DNA of 64,000 nt from NCBI RefSeq assembly GCF_000719475.1, contig NZ_JOGO01000007.1, positions 124,001 through 188,000 on the forward strand. The letters are read 5' to 3'. This DNA is from Streptomyces sp. NRRL F-5630. Lineage in GTDB: Bacteria; Actinomycetota; Actinomycetes; Streptomycetales; Streptomycetaceae. Shown piece by piece: positions 25,547 through 34,847 of this stretch. A program made the translations under genes and the position numbers. Numbering within the stretch: the stretch's first letter is position 1; the number at the start of each line of letters is the position of its first letter. The notes below the pieces were generated by a model. The model saw nothing but the letters and a program-made list of their open reading frames with translations, was not told where the DNA came from and did not search any database.

Positions 25547-25696
25547 GAAGGAGTCACCCCAGCGAGCCTGAAGTACCGGCTCCGGACGCGGCGGAGGGGC
25601 GCGTGGCACGGCCGCGCGCTCCAGTCCGCGGTAACCGGCGCGGCGAGCGGGTGAGTTCACCCGGCCGAACGGGCGAAACGACCTAAAGTTGCCACC

Positions 25697-26452
25697 ATGG
25701 AGACGCCCCCCGCCCGGCCGGGCTGGTACCCCGACCCCCACGGCACCCACGGCGAACGCTGGTGGGACGGCGCCACATGGAGCCCCGACGTCCGCGCGCC
25801 CGGCCCCTCCTGGCGCGTGCCCGGAGGCCGCGGCGGCTCCCCGGGCCGCGCGGTGCTCCTCGCCCTCCTCCTCGGCGGCGCCGTGCTCCTCGCCGGGATC
25901 GTCGTCGGCATCGCCGCGCTCAGCACCCGCGAGGACCCCCTCGTCCGCGTCACCGACGCGGCGGACGGCGAACGGGGGAGCAGCACCCCGGGCGGGGCGG
26001 GCGTCACGCTCCACGGCATCGTCCTGCCCGTCCCCGAGGGCTGGCGCGCGGAAGGCCCCGCACTCGTCACGGGCCGCCCGCACCGCTGCGGCGACGACGG
26101 CGACTGCACCCCGGGCCGCATCACCGTCACCGCCGTCCCCGGCCGCCCCGGAGCCGCCCGCGCCCGCGCCGAGCGCGACAACGAGGCGGCGGCCGAGGCC
26201 GCCTACCCCGGCGCGAGCCACCGCCTCGCCGCGGCCGGTCCCGTCCAGGCCGCGGGCCGCGAGGGCTGGCTCGTGCGTCGGGTGTGCGCGCCCCGCGAGG
26301 GCGTCGGCGGCTACGTCCAGTCCCTCGTCTTCCCCTCGCCCCACGAGCCGGGCACGCTCCTCGTCGTACGGGCCCGGCTCGACGCGGACGCGGACCCGGC
26401 CGGACCTCAGGTGCTCGACGAGACGGCGGAGGGCATCAAGATCGCCGACTGA
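25697..26452 (+). CDS. DUF2510 membrane protein
   Basis: A 251-residue protein with an N-terminal DUF2510 module (ARPGWYPDPHGTHGERWWDGATW, split around residue 18), a single membrane helix at about residues 55-77 (AVLLALLLGGAVLLAGIVVG) and an extracytoplasmic domain with a Cys pair (HRCGDDGDC) likely to form a disulfide. DUF2510 is a short Trp-rich motif of actinobacterial membrane proteins with no firm function. It ends 18 bp from the convergent aldolase-like gene. Confidence 0.85.
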   Translation: METPPARPGWYPDPHGTHGERWWDGATWSPDVRAPGPSWRVPGGRGGSPGRAVLLALLLGGAVLLAGIVVGIAALSTREDPLVRVTDAADGERGSSTPGGAGVTLHGIVLPVPEGWRAEGPALVTGRPHRCGDDGDCTPGRITVTAVPGRPGAARARAERDNEAAAEAAYPGASHRLAAAGPVQAAGREGWLVRRVCAPREGVGGYVQSLVFPSPHEPGTLLVVRARLDADADPAGPQVLDETAEGIKIAD

Positions 26453-26470
26453 CCCCGCGGAGAAGGGGGT

Positions 26471-27673
26471 TCAGAGGAACGTGCGCCCCTCGCCGCGGTA
26501 CGTCGGCACCGTCTGCGTCACCGCTTCGCCCCGCACGAGGTGCAGCCGGTCGAAGCGCTCGCACAGCTCCCCGGCCTTCGCGTGCCTGAACCACACCCGG
26601 TCGCCGACGAGCAGATCGTCGGCGACCGCGCCCAGTAGCGGCGTCTGCACCTCGCCGGGCCCCTCCCGCCGGTCGTACGAGAGCCCCCCGGGCAGGTACG
26701 GGACCGGCAGCCGGTCCCGCCCGGCCACCCCCGACGCCGGGTAGCCGCCGCCGAGCACCGTGACCACGCCGACGCCCGGACGGCGCACGACGGGCATAGC
26801 GAAGAGCGCCGCCGGACGCCCCGTGAACGACGTGTAGTTGTCGAAGAGCCGCGGCACGTACAGCCCCGAACCGGCCGCGATCTCCGTCACCGCGTCCTCG
26901 GCCGCCGTGTGCTGCACACTCCCGGTCCCGCCGCCGTTGACGAACTCCAGGCCGGGGGCGACCGCGCGCACCGCGCGCACCACTTCGGCCCGGCGCGCGG
27001 CCAGTTCACGGCGCGCGGCGGCCTGCATGAGCCGTACGGCCCGCGACCGCAACGGACGCCCCGCCAGCTTGTCGCCCACGCCCGCCACATGGCCCTCGTA
27101 CGCCATGATCCCGACGAGCCGGAAACCCGGCGTGCGCGCCACCGCGCGCGCCATGTCCGCGACCTGCGCGGGCGAGTGCAGCGGAGAGCGGCGCGCGCCC
27201 ACCCGTACCCGGCCGCCCCACAGCCGCAGCGAGGTGTCCAGTTCGAGGCACACCCGGATCTCCTCGGTGCCGCTGCCACGGGCGGCGTCGATGAGCCCGA
27301 GCTGCGCCGGGTCGTCGACCATGACTGTCACGGCGGCGGCCAGCCGTGCGTCGGCGGCGAGTTCGGCGTAGGCGGAGCGGTCGGTGGAGGGGTAGGCGAG
27401 CAGCACGTCGTCGAAGCCCTCGCGGGCCAGCCACAGCGACTCCGCGAGCGTGAACGACATGACCCCCGCGAACCCGGGCCGCGCGAGGACCCGTTCGAGC
27501 AGGGCGCGGCAGCGCACGGACTTGCTCGCGACCCGGACCGGCTTGCCCTGGGCGCGGCGCACGAGGTCGTCGGCGTTCGCGTCGAAGGCGTCCAGGTCGA
27601 CGAGCGCCAGCGGCGCTTCGAGGTGGGCGGTGGCCCGGTCGTAGCGGGCCCGGTCGGCTGCGCGGGCGGTCAT
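26471..27673 (-). CDS. PLP-dependent amino acid deaminase/aldolase (alanine racemase-like fold)
   Basis: A 400-residue fold-type III PLP enzyme related to D-threonine aldolase and D-serine dehydratase. The N-terminal barrel has the PLP Lys in VRVASKSVR (near residue 49), and the phosphate-binding and C-terminal parts include VNGGGTGSV and LLVGDRVWFRHAKAGEL with the His-x(n)-Cys-type metal site region. The ATG at 27673 is the natural family start. The substrate is unknown. The adjacent divergent gene is unrelated in kind. Confidence 0.85.
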   Translation of the reverse strand: MTARAADRARYDRATAHLEAPLALVDLDAFDANADDLVRRAQGKPVRVASKSVRCRALLERVLARPGFAGVMSFTLAESLWLAREGFDDVLLAYPSTDRSAYAELAADARLAAAVTVMVDDPAQLGLIDAARGSGTEEIRVCLELDTSLRLWGGRVRVGARRSPLHSPAQVADMARAVARTPGFRLVGIMAYEGHVAGVGDKLAGRPLRSRAVRLMQAAARRELAARRAEVVRAVRAVAPGLEFVNGGGTGSVQHTAAEDAVTEIAAGSGLYVPRLFDNYTSFTGRPAALFAMPVVRRPGVGVVTVLGGGYPASGVAGRDRLPVPYLPGGLSYDRREGPGEVQTPLLGAVADDLLVGDRVWFRHAKAGELCERFDRLHLVRGEAVTQTVPTYRGEGRTFL

Positions 27674-27882
27674 GGGCGCAGCCTGCCAGACCCCCCTACC
27701 GATGGGTAGAGAGCGGAACGAACCCACCGCGCCCCAGGGGATGTTCCGGGCCAAAGCGACGGCCCGCGCGCACGGGCCCCGGCGCGCTCCGGGACCCCGT
27801 AAAGTGACCGGCACCCGAGCCGCCGCGCCCGCCCGCCGCGCGGGCCCGGGCACGTCGGCGAGCGGAAGGACACGGGCAGCGC

Positions 27883-29187
27883 ATGAGCACGGACGCCCGG
27901 CCACTCCCGCCCACACCGGACCGCCCCGCCTCCCCGCCCGCCACCACCCCCCGCGTCCCCCTGCCCCGTCTGCGCCCACCGCGCACGGCGAGCGGAGAGG
28001 GGGAGAGCGCGGAGACGCGGGAGCCCACAGGTGCGGAAGCGCGCGAACGGGGAGTGTCGCTGACGGCCGGGACGACGTGCCGGGAGCGGGGCGGTGCGGA
28101 GGCGCGGGAGCTGGGTGGCGCGGGGGTGCGGGAGGCCGCTGGCACGGGGGCGCGGGAGCCGGGTGGCGCCGAGGACGGCGCGCCGGGCCGCATACCGCCG
28201 TACCCGCGGCATCGCCCGCACCCGGCCGTCACCCCGGGCCCCGTGCCGCTTTCCGGGCCTCCCGCCCAGCCCCCGCAGGCCGCGGCGACCCTCGCGACCG
28301 AGCCCCCGCGCTCCGTACCGGCCCCGGCGGCCGGGCCCCCGCTCCCGCCGCTGCCCCCACCCGCGCCCGCGTTCCCCGCTCCCGGCGACCTGCCCGCGCC
28401 GACCGGAAGCGCCCCCGCCGCCCCCGTGGTGCCGCGCCGCTCGCGCGTCTCCGCCGCCGTCTGCCTCGTCCTCGGGCTCGGGCTCCTCGGCGGGGCCGTC
28501 GCGGGGGGCGTGCTCGCCGGGGAGACAGAGCCCCTCGTGCCGACGCGGTACGAGGCCGCCGCCCGGCTGTGGCACAGCGTCCCCGTCGACACGCTCTTCC
28601 CGCCCGTCGTGCACGACGAGAGCGCGGGGCCCGGGGGCGCCGACCGGACCTGGACGCGCGTCGCCGTCGCCCCCGACAGCGGCTGCGCGCGCGCCTTCGA
28701 CCCGCTGCTGCGCCAGGCCCTCGCCCCCGCCGGTTGCCTGCGGCTGCTGCGCGCCACGTACACCGACGCCACCCGCAGCCACCTCACCACCGTGGGCCTC
28801 CTCTTCACCAGGACCGACCCGGCGGGAATGACCTCGCTGCGCGCCCGCTTCCGCACCGAGCACCTCGACACGCGCACCGACCTGCTGCCCCTTCCCTACG
28901 GACCGCGGGGCACCCTCGCCGAGGGCTTCGGCGCCCGGCAGCGCGTGAGCTGGAGCCTCGCCGTGCGCACCGACCTGCCCGTTGTGGTCTGGGCCGTCTC
29001 CGGCTTCGCCGACGGACGGTCCTTCACGGCCCCGGTCCCCGCCGCGCACGCGACACGCGAGGGCGAGGAGGGCACCGTCGCCCTCTCCGGGCTCGGCCAC
29101 GACACCGCCGCGCTCGCGTCCCAGGCCGACCGCGCCCTCACGAGGGCCGCCGGCGCCGTCCACCCGTCCGAGGAGCCCCTCCGGTGA
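27883..29187 (+). CDS. Pro-rich single-pass membrane protein coupled to a mycosin-like protease
   Basis: A 434-residue protein I do not recognise by name. Residues 1-185 are Pro/Ala-rich and disordered, with imperfect repeats around ARE (AEARELGG, AGVREAAG, TGAREPGG, about residues 65-95). A membrane helix follows (about 190-212, VCLVLGLGLLGGAVAGGVLAG) and then an extracytoplasmic domain of about 220 residues with one Cys pair. Its stop overlaps the GTG of the protease gene (GTGA), so the two are translationally coupled and probably work together at the membrane. Confidence 0.75.
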   Translation: MSTDARPLPPTPDRPASPPATTPRVPLPRLRPPRTASGEGESAETREPTGAEARERGVSLTAGTTCRERGGAEARELGGAGVREAAGTGAREPGGAEDGAPGRIPPYPRHRPHPAVTPGPVPLSGPPAQPPQAAATLATEPPRSVPAPAAGPPLPPLPPPAPAFPAPGDLPAPTGSAPAAPVVPRRSRVSAAVCLVLGLGLLGGAVAGGVLAGETEPLVPTRYEAAARLWHSVPVDTLFPPVVHDESAGPGGADRTWTRVAVAPDSGCARAFDPLLRQALAPAGCLRLLRATYTDATRSHLTTVGLLFTRTDPAGMTSLRARFRTEHLDTRTDLLPLPYGPRGTLAEGFGARQRVSWSLAVRTDLPVVVWAVSGFADGRSFTAPVPAAHATREGEEGTVALSGLGHDTAALASQADRALTRAAGAVHPSEEPLR

Positions 29188-30344
29188 GAGCCCCGCGCAC
29201 TCTGCTCGTCGGGGCCGCGGGCCTCGCCCTCGTCCTCCTCCCCGCCCACAGCGCGGCGGCCGACGGCATCCGCGCGCAGCAGTGGGGGCTCGCCGCCGTG
29301 CGGGCGCAGGACGCCTGGACCACGACGAAGGGCGAGGGCGTCACCGTCGCCGTGCTCGACACGGGCGTCGACGCCCACCACCCGGACCTCGCCGGAAACG
29401 TGCTGCCCGGCAAGGACCTCGTCGGCTTCGGCGCGCACGCGGGCGAGGAGCACTGGGCCGAGCACGGCAGCGCGATGGCCGGGATCATCGCCGCGCACGG
29501 CCACGGGCCAGGGGCGAACGACGGCGTCATGGGCATCGCGCCCGAGGCGAAGATCCTGCCCGTACGGGTCATCCTGGAGGACGACGACCCGCAGCGGCCC
29601 CGCGCCGGGCGCACCCGGGGCGAGGCGCTCGCCGAGGGCATCCGCTGGGCCGCCGACCACGGCGCCGACGTCATCAACCTCTCGCTCGGCGACGACAGCA
29701 CCGAGGCACGCCCGCAGCCGGAGCAGGACGCGGCCGTGCGGTACGCGCTCGGCAAGGACGTCGTCGTGGTCGCCTCCGCGGGCAACGACGGTGAGAAGGG
29801 CGACCACGTCTCGTACCCGGCGGCCTACCCCGGCGTCATCGCGGTCACGGCCGTCGACCGCTACGGCCAGCACGCGCGCTTCTCGACGCGCCGCTGGTAC
29901 GCGACCGTCGCGGCCCCGGGCGACGACATCGTGACCCTCAACCCCGACCTGCGCTACTACGAGGGCTGGGGCACGAGCGCCGCCGCCGCCTTCGTCTCCG
30001 GCACGGTCGCCCTCCTGCGCGCCGCGCACCCCGACCTGCCCCCCGACCGCGTCCGGGCCCTGCTCGAACAGACCGCGAGCGCGCGCCCGTCCGGCGGCCA
30101 CGACGACGCGCGCGGCTTCGGCACGGTGGACGCGCGGGCGGCGCTCGCCGCTGCGGCGAAGGAGGATCCGGACCCCCCGCGCACGGCGACGGAACGCGCC
30201 CGCTACTTCGGCAAGGGCCCCACCCCGATCCCGGACGGGAACGGCGGAACGCTCCCCTGGACGGTCCCGGCGGCAGCGACCCTCGGCGCGGTGTTCCTGG
30301 GCGCGGCGGCGCTGCTGTGGCGGCGCGGGGGAGCGGCACGGTAG
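29184..30344 (+). CDS. mycP: Membrane-anchored S8 subtilisin-like protease, mycosin-like
   Basis: A 386-residue serine protease with a Sec signal (first 24 residues), catalytic triad D59 (AVLDTGVD), H94 (EHGSAMAG) and S265 (GTSAAAAF), oxyanion Asn in SAGNDG, and a C-terminal membrane helix followed by RR. This layout matches the mycosins of type VII secretion. No EccC, EccB or WXG100 genes lie nearby, so a role outside a secretion locus is likely. Starts with GTG inside the stop of the upstream membrane-protein gene. The symbol reflects the family only. Confidence 0.85.
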   Translation: MRAPRTLLVGAAGLALVLLPAHSAAADGIRAQQWGLAAVRAQDAWTTTKGEGVTVAVLDTGVDAHHPDLAGNVLPGKDLVGFGAHAGEEHWAEHGSAMAGIIAAHGHGPGANDGVMGIAPEAKILPVRVILEDDDPQRPRAGRTRGEALAEGIRWAADHGADVINLSLGDDSTEARPQPEQDAAVRYALGKDVVVVASAGNDGEKGDHVSYPAAYPGVIAVTAVDRYGQHARFSTRRWYATVAAPGDDIVTLNPDLRYYEGWGTSAAAAFVSGTVALLRAAHPDLPPDRVRALLEQTASARPSGGHDDARGFGTVDARAALAAAAKEDPDPPRTATERARYFGKGPTPIPDGNGGTLPWTVPAAATLGAVFLGAAALLWRRGGAAR

Positions 30345-30498
30345 GGGGCTCGGGAGGCCGGGTCGGCCCGTCCGTCAGGCGACGGCGGTGGGCGGTCCGG
30401 GGCGACCGGCAACCCGCCCGGCGAGGTGGACGGGCGGGGAGGCCCGGGCCGACCGGTCCGCGCGTCGGCGGCGTCCGGTGCCTCGGTAGGGTCGTCGC

Positions 30499-31230
30499 GT
30501 GGTGAACAAGAACATCCCTGATTCCGGCTTCGGCGACGACGACGGCTCGGCCGATCCCGCGCTCGGCGCGGCGCTCGCCGCCTGGGCCGAGGACCGTACG
30601 GCGACCGGACCCGTCCTCGCGGCACTGCGCGGCGCGCGGCTCCTCGTCCCCGTCGTCGCCGTGCTCGGGGAGACCGAGGAGGCGCCCGACGGTCTCCAGC
30701 GCGAGAAGAACAGCGAGATGGCGGTGCCCACGCTCAAGGCCGGCGACCGCACCGCGCTGCCCGCCTTCACGTCCACGGCGAGCCTCGCCCGGTGGGACCC
30801 GGCGGCCCGCCCCGTCGCCGTCCCGCTCCACCAGGCGCTCCAGGCGGTCGCGCACGAGCGGGCCGACACCCTCGTGCTCGACCTCGCCGGGCCCGTCCCC
30901 TTCGAGGTGAGCGGCGGCGCCCTCCGCGCGCTGGCGGAGGGCAGGGACAGCGCGGCACCGCTCGCGGACCCGGCCGTCACGGAGGCGGTACGGGACGCCC
31001 TCGCCGCCGAGCCGGCGGTGCTCCGCGCCCACCTGCTCCCCTCCCGCACGGCGGACGGCACGCTCGCCCTCGTCCTGGCCGAGGGAGCGGAGACGGAACC
31101 GGTCGCACGCGCGGTCGCCGCCACCCTCGCCGCCCACCCCGTCCTGCGCGAGCGCCTGGAGCGCGGCCTCGAACTGGCCCTGCTCCCGCCGGGCACGACG
31201 ATGCCGGGGCAGCCGCTCTTCATCCGCTGA
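30499..31230 (+). CDS. SseB-family protein
   Basis: A 243-residue cytoplasmic protein with an SseB N-terminal domain (about residues 15-130: AALAAWAEDRTATGPVLAALRGARLLVPVVA, split, through LPAFTSTASLARWDP). Function in actinobacteria is not established; the gene commonly lies just upstream of infC. Starts GTGGTG at 30499; either codon could initiate. It ends 99 bp before the convergent DUF1844 gene. Confidence 0.85.
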   Translation: MVNKNIPDSGFGDDDGSADPALGAALAAWAEDRTATGPVLAALRGARLLVPVVAVLGETEEAPDGLQREKNSEMAVPTLKAGDRTALPAFTSTASLARWDPAARPVAVPLHQALQAVAHERADTLVLDLAGPVPFEVSGGALRALAEGRDSAAPLADPAVTEAVRDALAAEPAVLRAHLLPSRTADGTLALVLAEGAETEPVARAVAATLAAHPVLRERLERGLELALLPPGTTMPGQPLFIR

Positions 31231-31329
31231 GACGGGTGAGACGGGGAGGGGCGGGGCGCGGACCAGGGTTTCCGGCTGCGGGTGGGCCCGGAGCCGACGC
31301 TCACCGCGCCGCGCCGCGCCCCCACCAGC

Positions 31330-31683
31330 TCAGCCGAAAACCGCCCCCGTGTACTTCTCGCCCGGTCCCTGGCCCGGCTCGTCCGGGACGATGCTGGCCT
31401 CGCGGAAGGCGAGCTGGAGGGACTTGAGGCCGTCGCGGAGCGGGGCCGCGTGGAAGGAGCTGATCTCGGTGCCGCCCGCGTCGAGCAGCCCCGCGAGCGC
31501 GTGGATCAGCTTGCGGGCCTCGTCGAGGTCCTTGTGCGCCTCGCCGTCCTCGGCGAGCCCCAGCTTCACCGCCGCCGCGCTCATCAGGTGCACCCCGACG
31601 GTGGTGATCACCTCGACGGCGGGCACCTCCGCGATGTCCCGGGTGACGTCGTCGTAGTCGGCTGCGGGCGTCGCTTCGCTCAT
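31330..31683 (-). CDS. DUF1844 protein
   Basis: A 117-residue, mainly helical protein. The conserved DUF1844 stretch runs from about residue 18 to 80 ([20 protein letters not shown] and the [16 protein letters not shown] segment). It is often encoded next to infC in actinobacteria. No catalytic motif is visible and its role is unknown. It is transcribed away from the infC leader. Confidence 0.88.
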   Translation of the reverse strand: MSEATPAADYDDVTRDIAEVPAVEVITTVGVHLMSAAAVKLGLAEDGEAHKDLDEARKLIHALAGLLDAGGTEISSFHAAPLRDGLKSLQLAFREASIVPDEPGQGPGEKYTGAVFG

Positions 31684-31848
31684 CGCGGGGCGCTTCCTTC
31701 GCTTGCGTACAGTGGGAGGGGCGGCACAGCGCCCGCGCTCCCCTCGCGGGCGGGCGCCCGCGAGCCCCGTCAGCCTAGTGGCCGCCCCTGCGCGGCCCGG
31801 GCCCCCGTGCCCCGGCCGCGCAGGGGGCTCCGCCCCCCTACGCCCTGG

Positions 31849-32143
31849 TATGCTGGAAGAACGACCGGCCGGAGTGTGTCAGTGGTGCCCGCGAGGGAGC
31901 CCGGGACTTCGGCCACAAGTGGAGGCTCCGCACTCCCACCTGACCACCCTCACGGGCGGCGGGTCACCGGTCAGACGGCACCGCACCCGAGGCGGTGGGC
32001 GTCCGAAGTCGCGCCCCGCGAACACGCGGCGGTGCTCCGGTCAGTACAGGAGCCCCGCTCGTGATCGTCCGGGGCATTTTTCGTGTTCCGGCGCGGTTGG
32101 TCTCAGAAGAAGCGAAAGATGTGCGGCTGTCTGCCAGGCGGCC
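31849..32143 (+). ncRNA. Structured leader of the infC-rpmI-rplT operon
   Basis: A TATGCT-like -10 box at 31849-31854 would start a transcript near 31861 with almost 300 bases of leader. A long-range helix pairs GACTTCGG (31905-31912) with CCGAAGTC (32003-32010). Inside it, TGACC and GGTCA (about 31944-31970) and CACCGC with GCGGTG (about 31980-31996) can also pair. The leader ends in an attenuator hairpin. r-protein operons of this kind are usually autoregulated, but the controlling ligand here is unknown. Confidence 0.55.
32052..32081 (+). terminator. Attenuator hairpin upstream of infC
   Basis: Stem GCCCCG (32052-32057) with CGGGGC (32070-32075), 12-base loop, then ATTTTT (32076-32081). 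It lies within the infC leader about 85 bp before the coding region. Confidence 0.6.
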
Positions 32144-32839
32144 GTGCGGTGCTACCGAGGAGGATCCATCAGCGCCGAGCCCCGCATCGCCGAGCCCCGT
32201 ATCAACGACCGGATTCGTGTTCCCGAGGTACGACTCGTCGGCCCCAGTGGTGAGCAGGTGGGCATCGTCCCGCTCGCGAAGGCCCTGGAGCTGGCGCAGG
32301 AGTACGACCTGGACCTGGTCGAGGTCGCGGCGAACGCCCGTCCGCCCGTGTGCAAGCTCATGGACTACGGGAAGTTCAAGTACGAGTCGGCCATGAAGGC
32401 CCGTGAGGCGCGCAAGAACCAGGCGCACACGGTCATCAAGGAGATGAAGCTCCGGCCGAAGATCGACCCGCACGACTACGACACCAAGAAGGGTCACGTC
32501 GTCCGGTTCCTCAAGCAGGGTGACAAGGTCAAGATCACGATCATGTTCCGTGGTCGCGAGCAGTCCAGGCCGGAGCTCGGCCGCCGGCTGCTCCAGCGCC
32601 TCGCGGACGACGTCCAGGATCTCGGCTTCATCGAGTCGAGCCCGAAGCAGGACGGCCGCAACATGATCATGGTTCTCGGCCCGCACAAGAAGAAGACCGA
32701 GGCGATGGCCGAGGCCCGCGAGGCCCAGGCCGCCCGCAAGGCCGAGCGGCAGGGGCGTGGCGCCTCCGCCGACGACCAGGACGAGGACCTCTCCGGCGCG
32801 GACGAGACCGCCGCCGAGCAGGAGCACGCCGAGGCCTGA
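32144..32839 (+). CDS. infC: Translation initiation factor IF-3, probable AUC start at 32168
   Basis: IF-3 binds the 30S subunit, prevents premature joining of 50S and checks the initiator codon. N-domain [20 protein letters not shown] and C-domain [20 protein letters not shown] are typical, with an acidic tail. The first usual start in frame is GTG 32144, but its extension (VRCYRGGS) overlaps the Shine-Dalgarno GAGGAGG (32157-32163), and the conserved protein begins at ATC 32168, 4 bases after it. infC with a rare start codon, allowing IF-3 to repress itself, is well known in E. coli (AUU). One internal duplication ([10 protein letters not shown]) is visible at the N-terminus. Confidence 0.95.
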   Translation: MRCYRGGSISAEPRIAEPRINDRIRVPEVRLVGPSGEQVGIVPLAKALELAQEYDLDLVEVAANARPPVCKLMDYGKFKYESAMKAREARKNQAHTVIKEMKLRPKIDPHDYDTKKGHVVRFLKQGDKVKITIMFRGREQSRPELGRRLLQRLADDVQDLGFIESSPKQDGRNMIMVLGPHKKKTEAMAEAREAQAARKAERQGRGASADDQDEDLSGADETAAEQEHAEA

Positions 32840-32840
32840 T

Positions 32841-32920
32841 CCGGGACAGCCGTCCCGGTGACACGGATACAACTGACGCCCCCGCGCGTCCGGTCCCCCC
32901 GGGGACCGGCTGGGGGCGTC
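32841..32920 (+). other. Nested hairpins between infC and rpmI
   Basis: A small hairpin CCGGGAC/GTCCCGG (32841-32858) is followed by GACGCCCCC (32875-32883) pairing with GGGGGCGTC (32912-32920). Inside that stem CCGGTCCCC (32890-32898) pairs with GGGGACCGG (32901-32909). It ends 12 bases before the rpmI ribosome site, so it could set the ratio of IF-3 to L35/L20 or serve as an L20 target. Confidence 0.55.
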
Positions 32921-32943
32921 ACCGACGAGGAGATAACGGCGCC

Positions 32944-33138
32944 ATGCCGAAGAACAAGTCGCACAGCGGTGCCAGCAAGCGCTTCAAGGTCACGGGCTCC
33001 GGCAAGGTCCTGCGCGAGCGGGCAGGCAAGCGCCACCTGCTGGAGCACAAGTCGTCCCGCCTGACGCGCCGCCTCACCGGCAACGCCGAGATGGCCCCGG
33101 GCGACGCCAAGAAGATCAAGAAGCTTCTCGGCAAGTGA
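32944..33138 (+). CDS. rpmI: 50S ribosomal protein L35
   Basis: A 64-residue, strongly basic r-protein with the full family pattern [20 protein letters not shown] and C-terminal KKIKKLLGK. Starts ATG with GAGGAG upstream. It is the second gene of the conserved infC-rpmI-rplT operon. Confidence 0.98.
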   Translation: MPKNKSHSGASKRFKVTGSGKVLRERAGKRHLLEHKSSRLTRRLTGNAEMAPGDAKKIKKLLGK

Positions 33139-33236
33139 GGCCGGGCCCCCTCGCCGGGGGCTCGCAGCCCCGTACCGGGACCCAATCGAACCGGGCCGTG
33201 TGAACACCCCGCGGCCCCGCTACAAGGAGTAATCAA

Positions 33237-33623
33237 GTGGCACGCGTCAAGCGGTCAGTCAACGCCCACAAGAAGCGCCGGGCGATCCTGGAGCAGGCCA
33301 GCGGTTACCGCGGGCAGCGCTCGCGCCTGTACCGCAAGGCGAAGGAGCAGGTCACCCACTCCCTCGTCTACAACTACAACGACCGCAAGAAGCGCAAGGG
33401 CGACTTCCGTCAGCTGTGGATCCAGCGCATCAACGCCGCTGCCCGCGCCAACGGCATCACCTACAACCGCTTCATCCAGGGTCTGAAGGCCGCCAACATC
33501 GAGGTGGACCGCAAGATCCTCGCCGAGCTGGCCGTGCACGACGCCGGTGCCTTCGCGGCCCTCGTCGAGGCCGCCCAGAAGGCGCTGCCCGAGGACGTCA
33601 ACGCTCCGAAGGCCGCCGCCTGA
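33237..33623 (+). CDS. rplT: 50S ribosomal protein L20
   Basis: A 128-residue r-protein needed for early 50S assembly, beginning [14 protein letters not shown] after the GTG start, with AAGGAG upstream. The C-terminal domain ([18 protein letters not shown]) is the part that binds 23S rRNA and, in other bacteria, its own mRNA leader. Followed by a strong terminator. Confidence 0.98.
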   Translation: MARVKRSVNAHKKRRAILEQASGYRGQRSRLYRKAKEQVTHSLVYNYNDRKKRKGDFRQLWIQRINAAARANGITYNRFIQGLKAANIEVDRKILAELAVHDAGAFAALVEAAQKALPEDVNAPKAAA

Positions 33624-33675
33624 TCAGGGCGATCGCCCAGGCAGGCTTCGCGCGCCGCGCGTCGGCGCGCCGCTC

Positions 33676-33715
33676 CACCGGACCCGCAGGCCCGCGACGG
33701 CCTGCGGGTCCGGTG
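33676..33715 (+). terminator. Terminator of the infC-rpmI-rplT operon
   Basis: Perfect 17-bp stem, arms 33676-33692 (CACCGGACCCGCAGGCC) and 33699-33715, with a 6-base loop CGCGAC. It lies 52 bp after the rplT stop. Confidence 0.9.
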
Positions 33716-33846
33716 TGTTCCGGCGGCGCTCCGTGGCCCGCCTCCGCCCCCGGCTCGCGTCCCGTCCCTCGGCGCGCATTCCCCCTGCCGCCCGCGTCCG
33801 CCCCGTTCCCGTACGCCCGTCCCCGTACGTCCCCGAGAGTGAGCAC

Positions 33847-34659
33847 ATGCCGGCCCCCGAGCTGACCTCCCTGCGCTCCCCCCGCGTCGTCGCCGCGCGA
33901 CGGCTCGCGAAGCGGAGCTTCCGCGGCAAAGAGCGCCGCTTCCTCGCCGAGGGCCCGCAGGCCGTGCGGGAGGCCGCGGGGCACCTCGTCGAGGTGTACG
34001 CGACCGAGGACGCCGCGCGCCGCCACCCCGAACTCCTCGACGACGCGCGCGCCCGGGGCGTCCCGGTGTTCAGCGCGAGCGAGGAGGTGCTCGCCGCGAT
34101 GGCCGACACCGTGACCCCGCAGGGCGTCGTCGGGCTGTGCCGCTTCCTCGACACCGGCTTCGCCGACGTCCTCGCCACGCGCCCCCGCCTCGTCGCCGTC
34201 CTCGCGCACGTCCGTGATCCGGGCAACGCCGGTACGGTGCTGCGCTGCGCGGACGCCGCCGGAGCGGACGCGGTGATCCTCACCGACGCCTCGGTGGACG
34301 TCTACAACCCCAAGTGCGTGCGCGCCTCGGTCGGGTCGCTCTTCCATCTGCCCGTCGTCACCGGCGTGCCCGTCGAGGAGGCCGTCGCCGGCCTGCGCGG
34401 GATCGGGGTGCGGGTCCTGGCCGCCGACGGCGCGGGCGCCGACGACCTCGACGACGAACTCGACCGCGGCACGATGGGCGGCCCGACCGCGTGGGTCTTC
34501 GGGAACGAGGCGTGGGGCCTGCCCGAGGAGACCCGCGCGCTCGCCGACGCGGTGGTCCGCGTCCCGCTGCACGGCAAGGCGGAGTCCCTCAACCTCGCGA
34601 CGGCCGCCGCGGTCTGCCTCTACGCCTCGGCACGCGCCCAGCGCGGACGAACGGCCTAG
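33847..34659 (+). CDS. TrmH/SpoU-family RNA 2'-O-methyltransferase
   Basis: A 270-residue SAM-dependent RNA ribose methylase of the SPOUT class. An N-terminal L30e-like substrate-binding part (SFRGKERRFLAEGPQAVRE) is followed by the knotted domain with motif 1 HVRDPGNAGTVLRCADAAGA, motif 2 WVFGNEAWGLPEE and motif 3 VPLHGKAESLNLATAAAVCL. Streptomyces members include rRNA methylases, some conferring resistance to ribosome-targeting antibiotics; this housekeeping location argues for ordinary rRNA modification. Its ATG follows GTGAGCAC, with a weak ribosome site. Confidence 0.9.
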   Translation: MPAPELTSLRSPRVVAARRLAKRSFRGKERRFLAEGPQAVREAAGHLVEVYATEDAARRHPELLDDARARGVPVFSASEEVLAAMADTVTPQGVVGLCRFLDTGFADVLATRPRLVAVLAHVRDPGNAGTVLRCADAAGADAVILTDASVDVYNPKCVRASVGSLFHLPVVTGVPVEEAVAGLRGIGVRVLAADGAGADDLDDELDRGTMGGPTAWVFGNEAWGLPEETRALADAVVRVPLHGKAESLNLATAAAVCLYASARAQRGRTA

Positions 34660-34847
34660 ATGCGCTGTCCCGGCACGTGGGTGACGCGCGTGCCGGGGCC
34701 GCACCCCTCGGCAGCCCGGTCGCGGGCGCACCCCGGCGCGGGGCCGTCCGCTCCGCGACGCGGTCAGGCCCCGCCCCGCCCCGATAAGGTGTCTCCTTCC
34801 AGCCCCTTCGGGGACCCGCGAAGCGGTCGGGAAGGTGGGATACGGGG

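Noticed and set aside
31823..31837. GGGGGC/GCCCCC hairpin upstream of infC as a terminator
   Set aside because: It lies upstream of the likely -10 box and belongs to no gene reading toward it; it may be chance in G/C-rich DNA.
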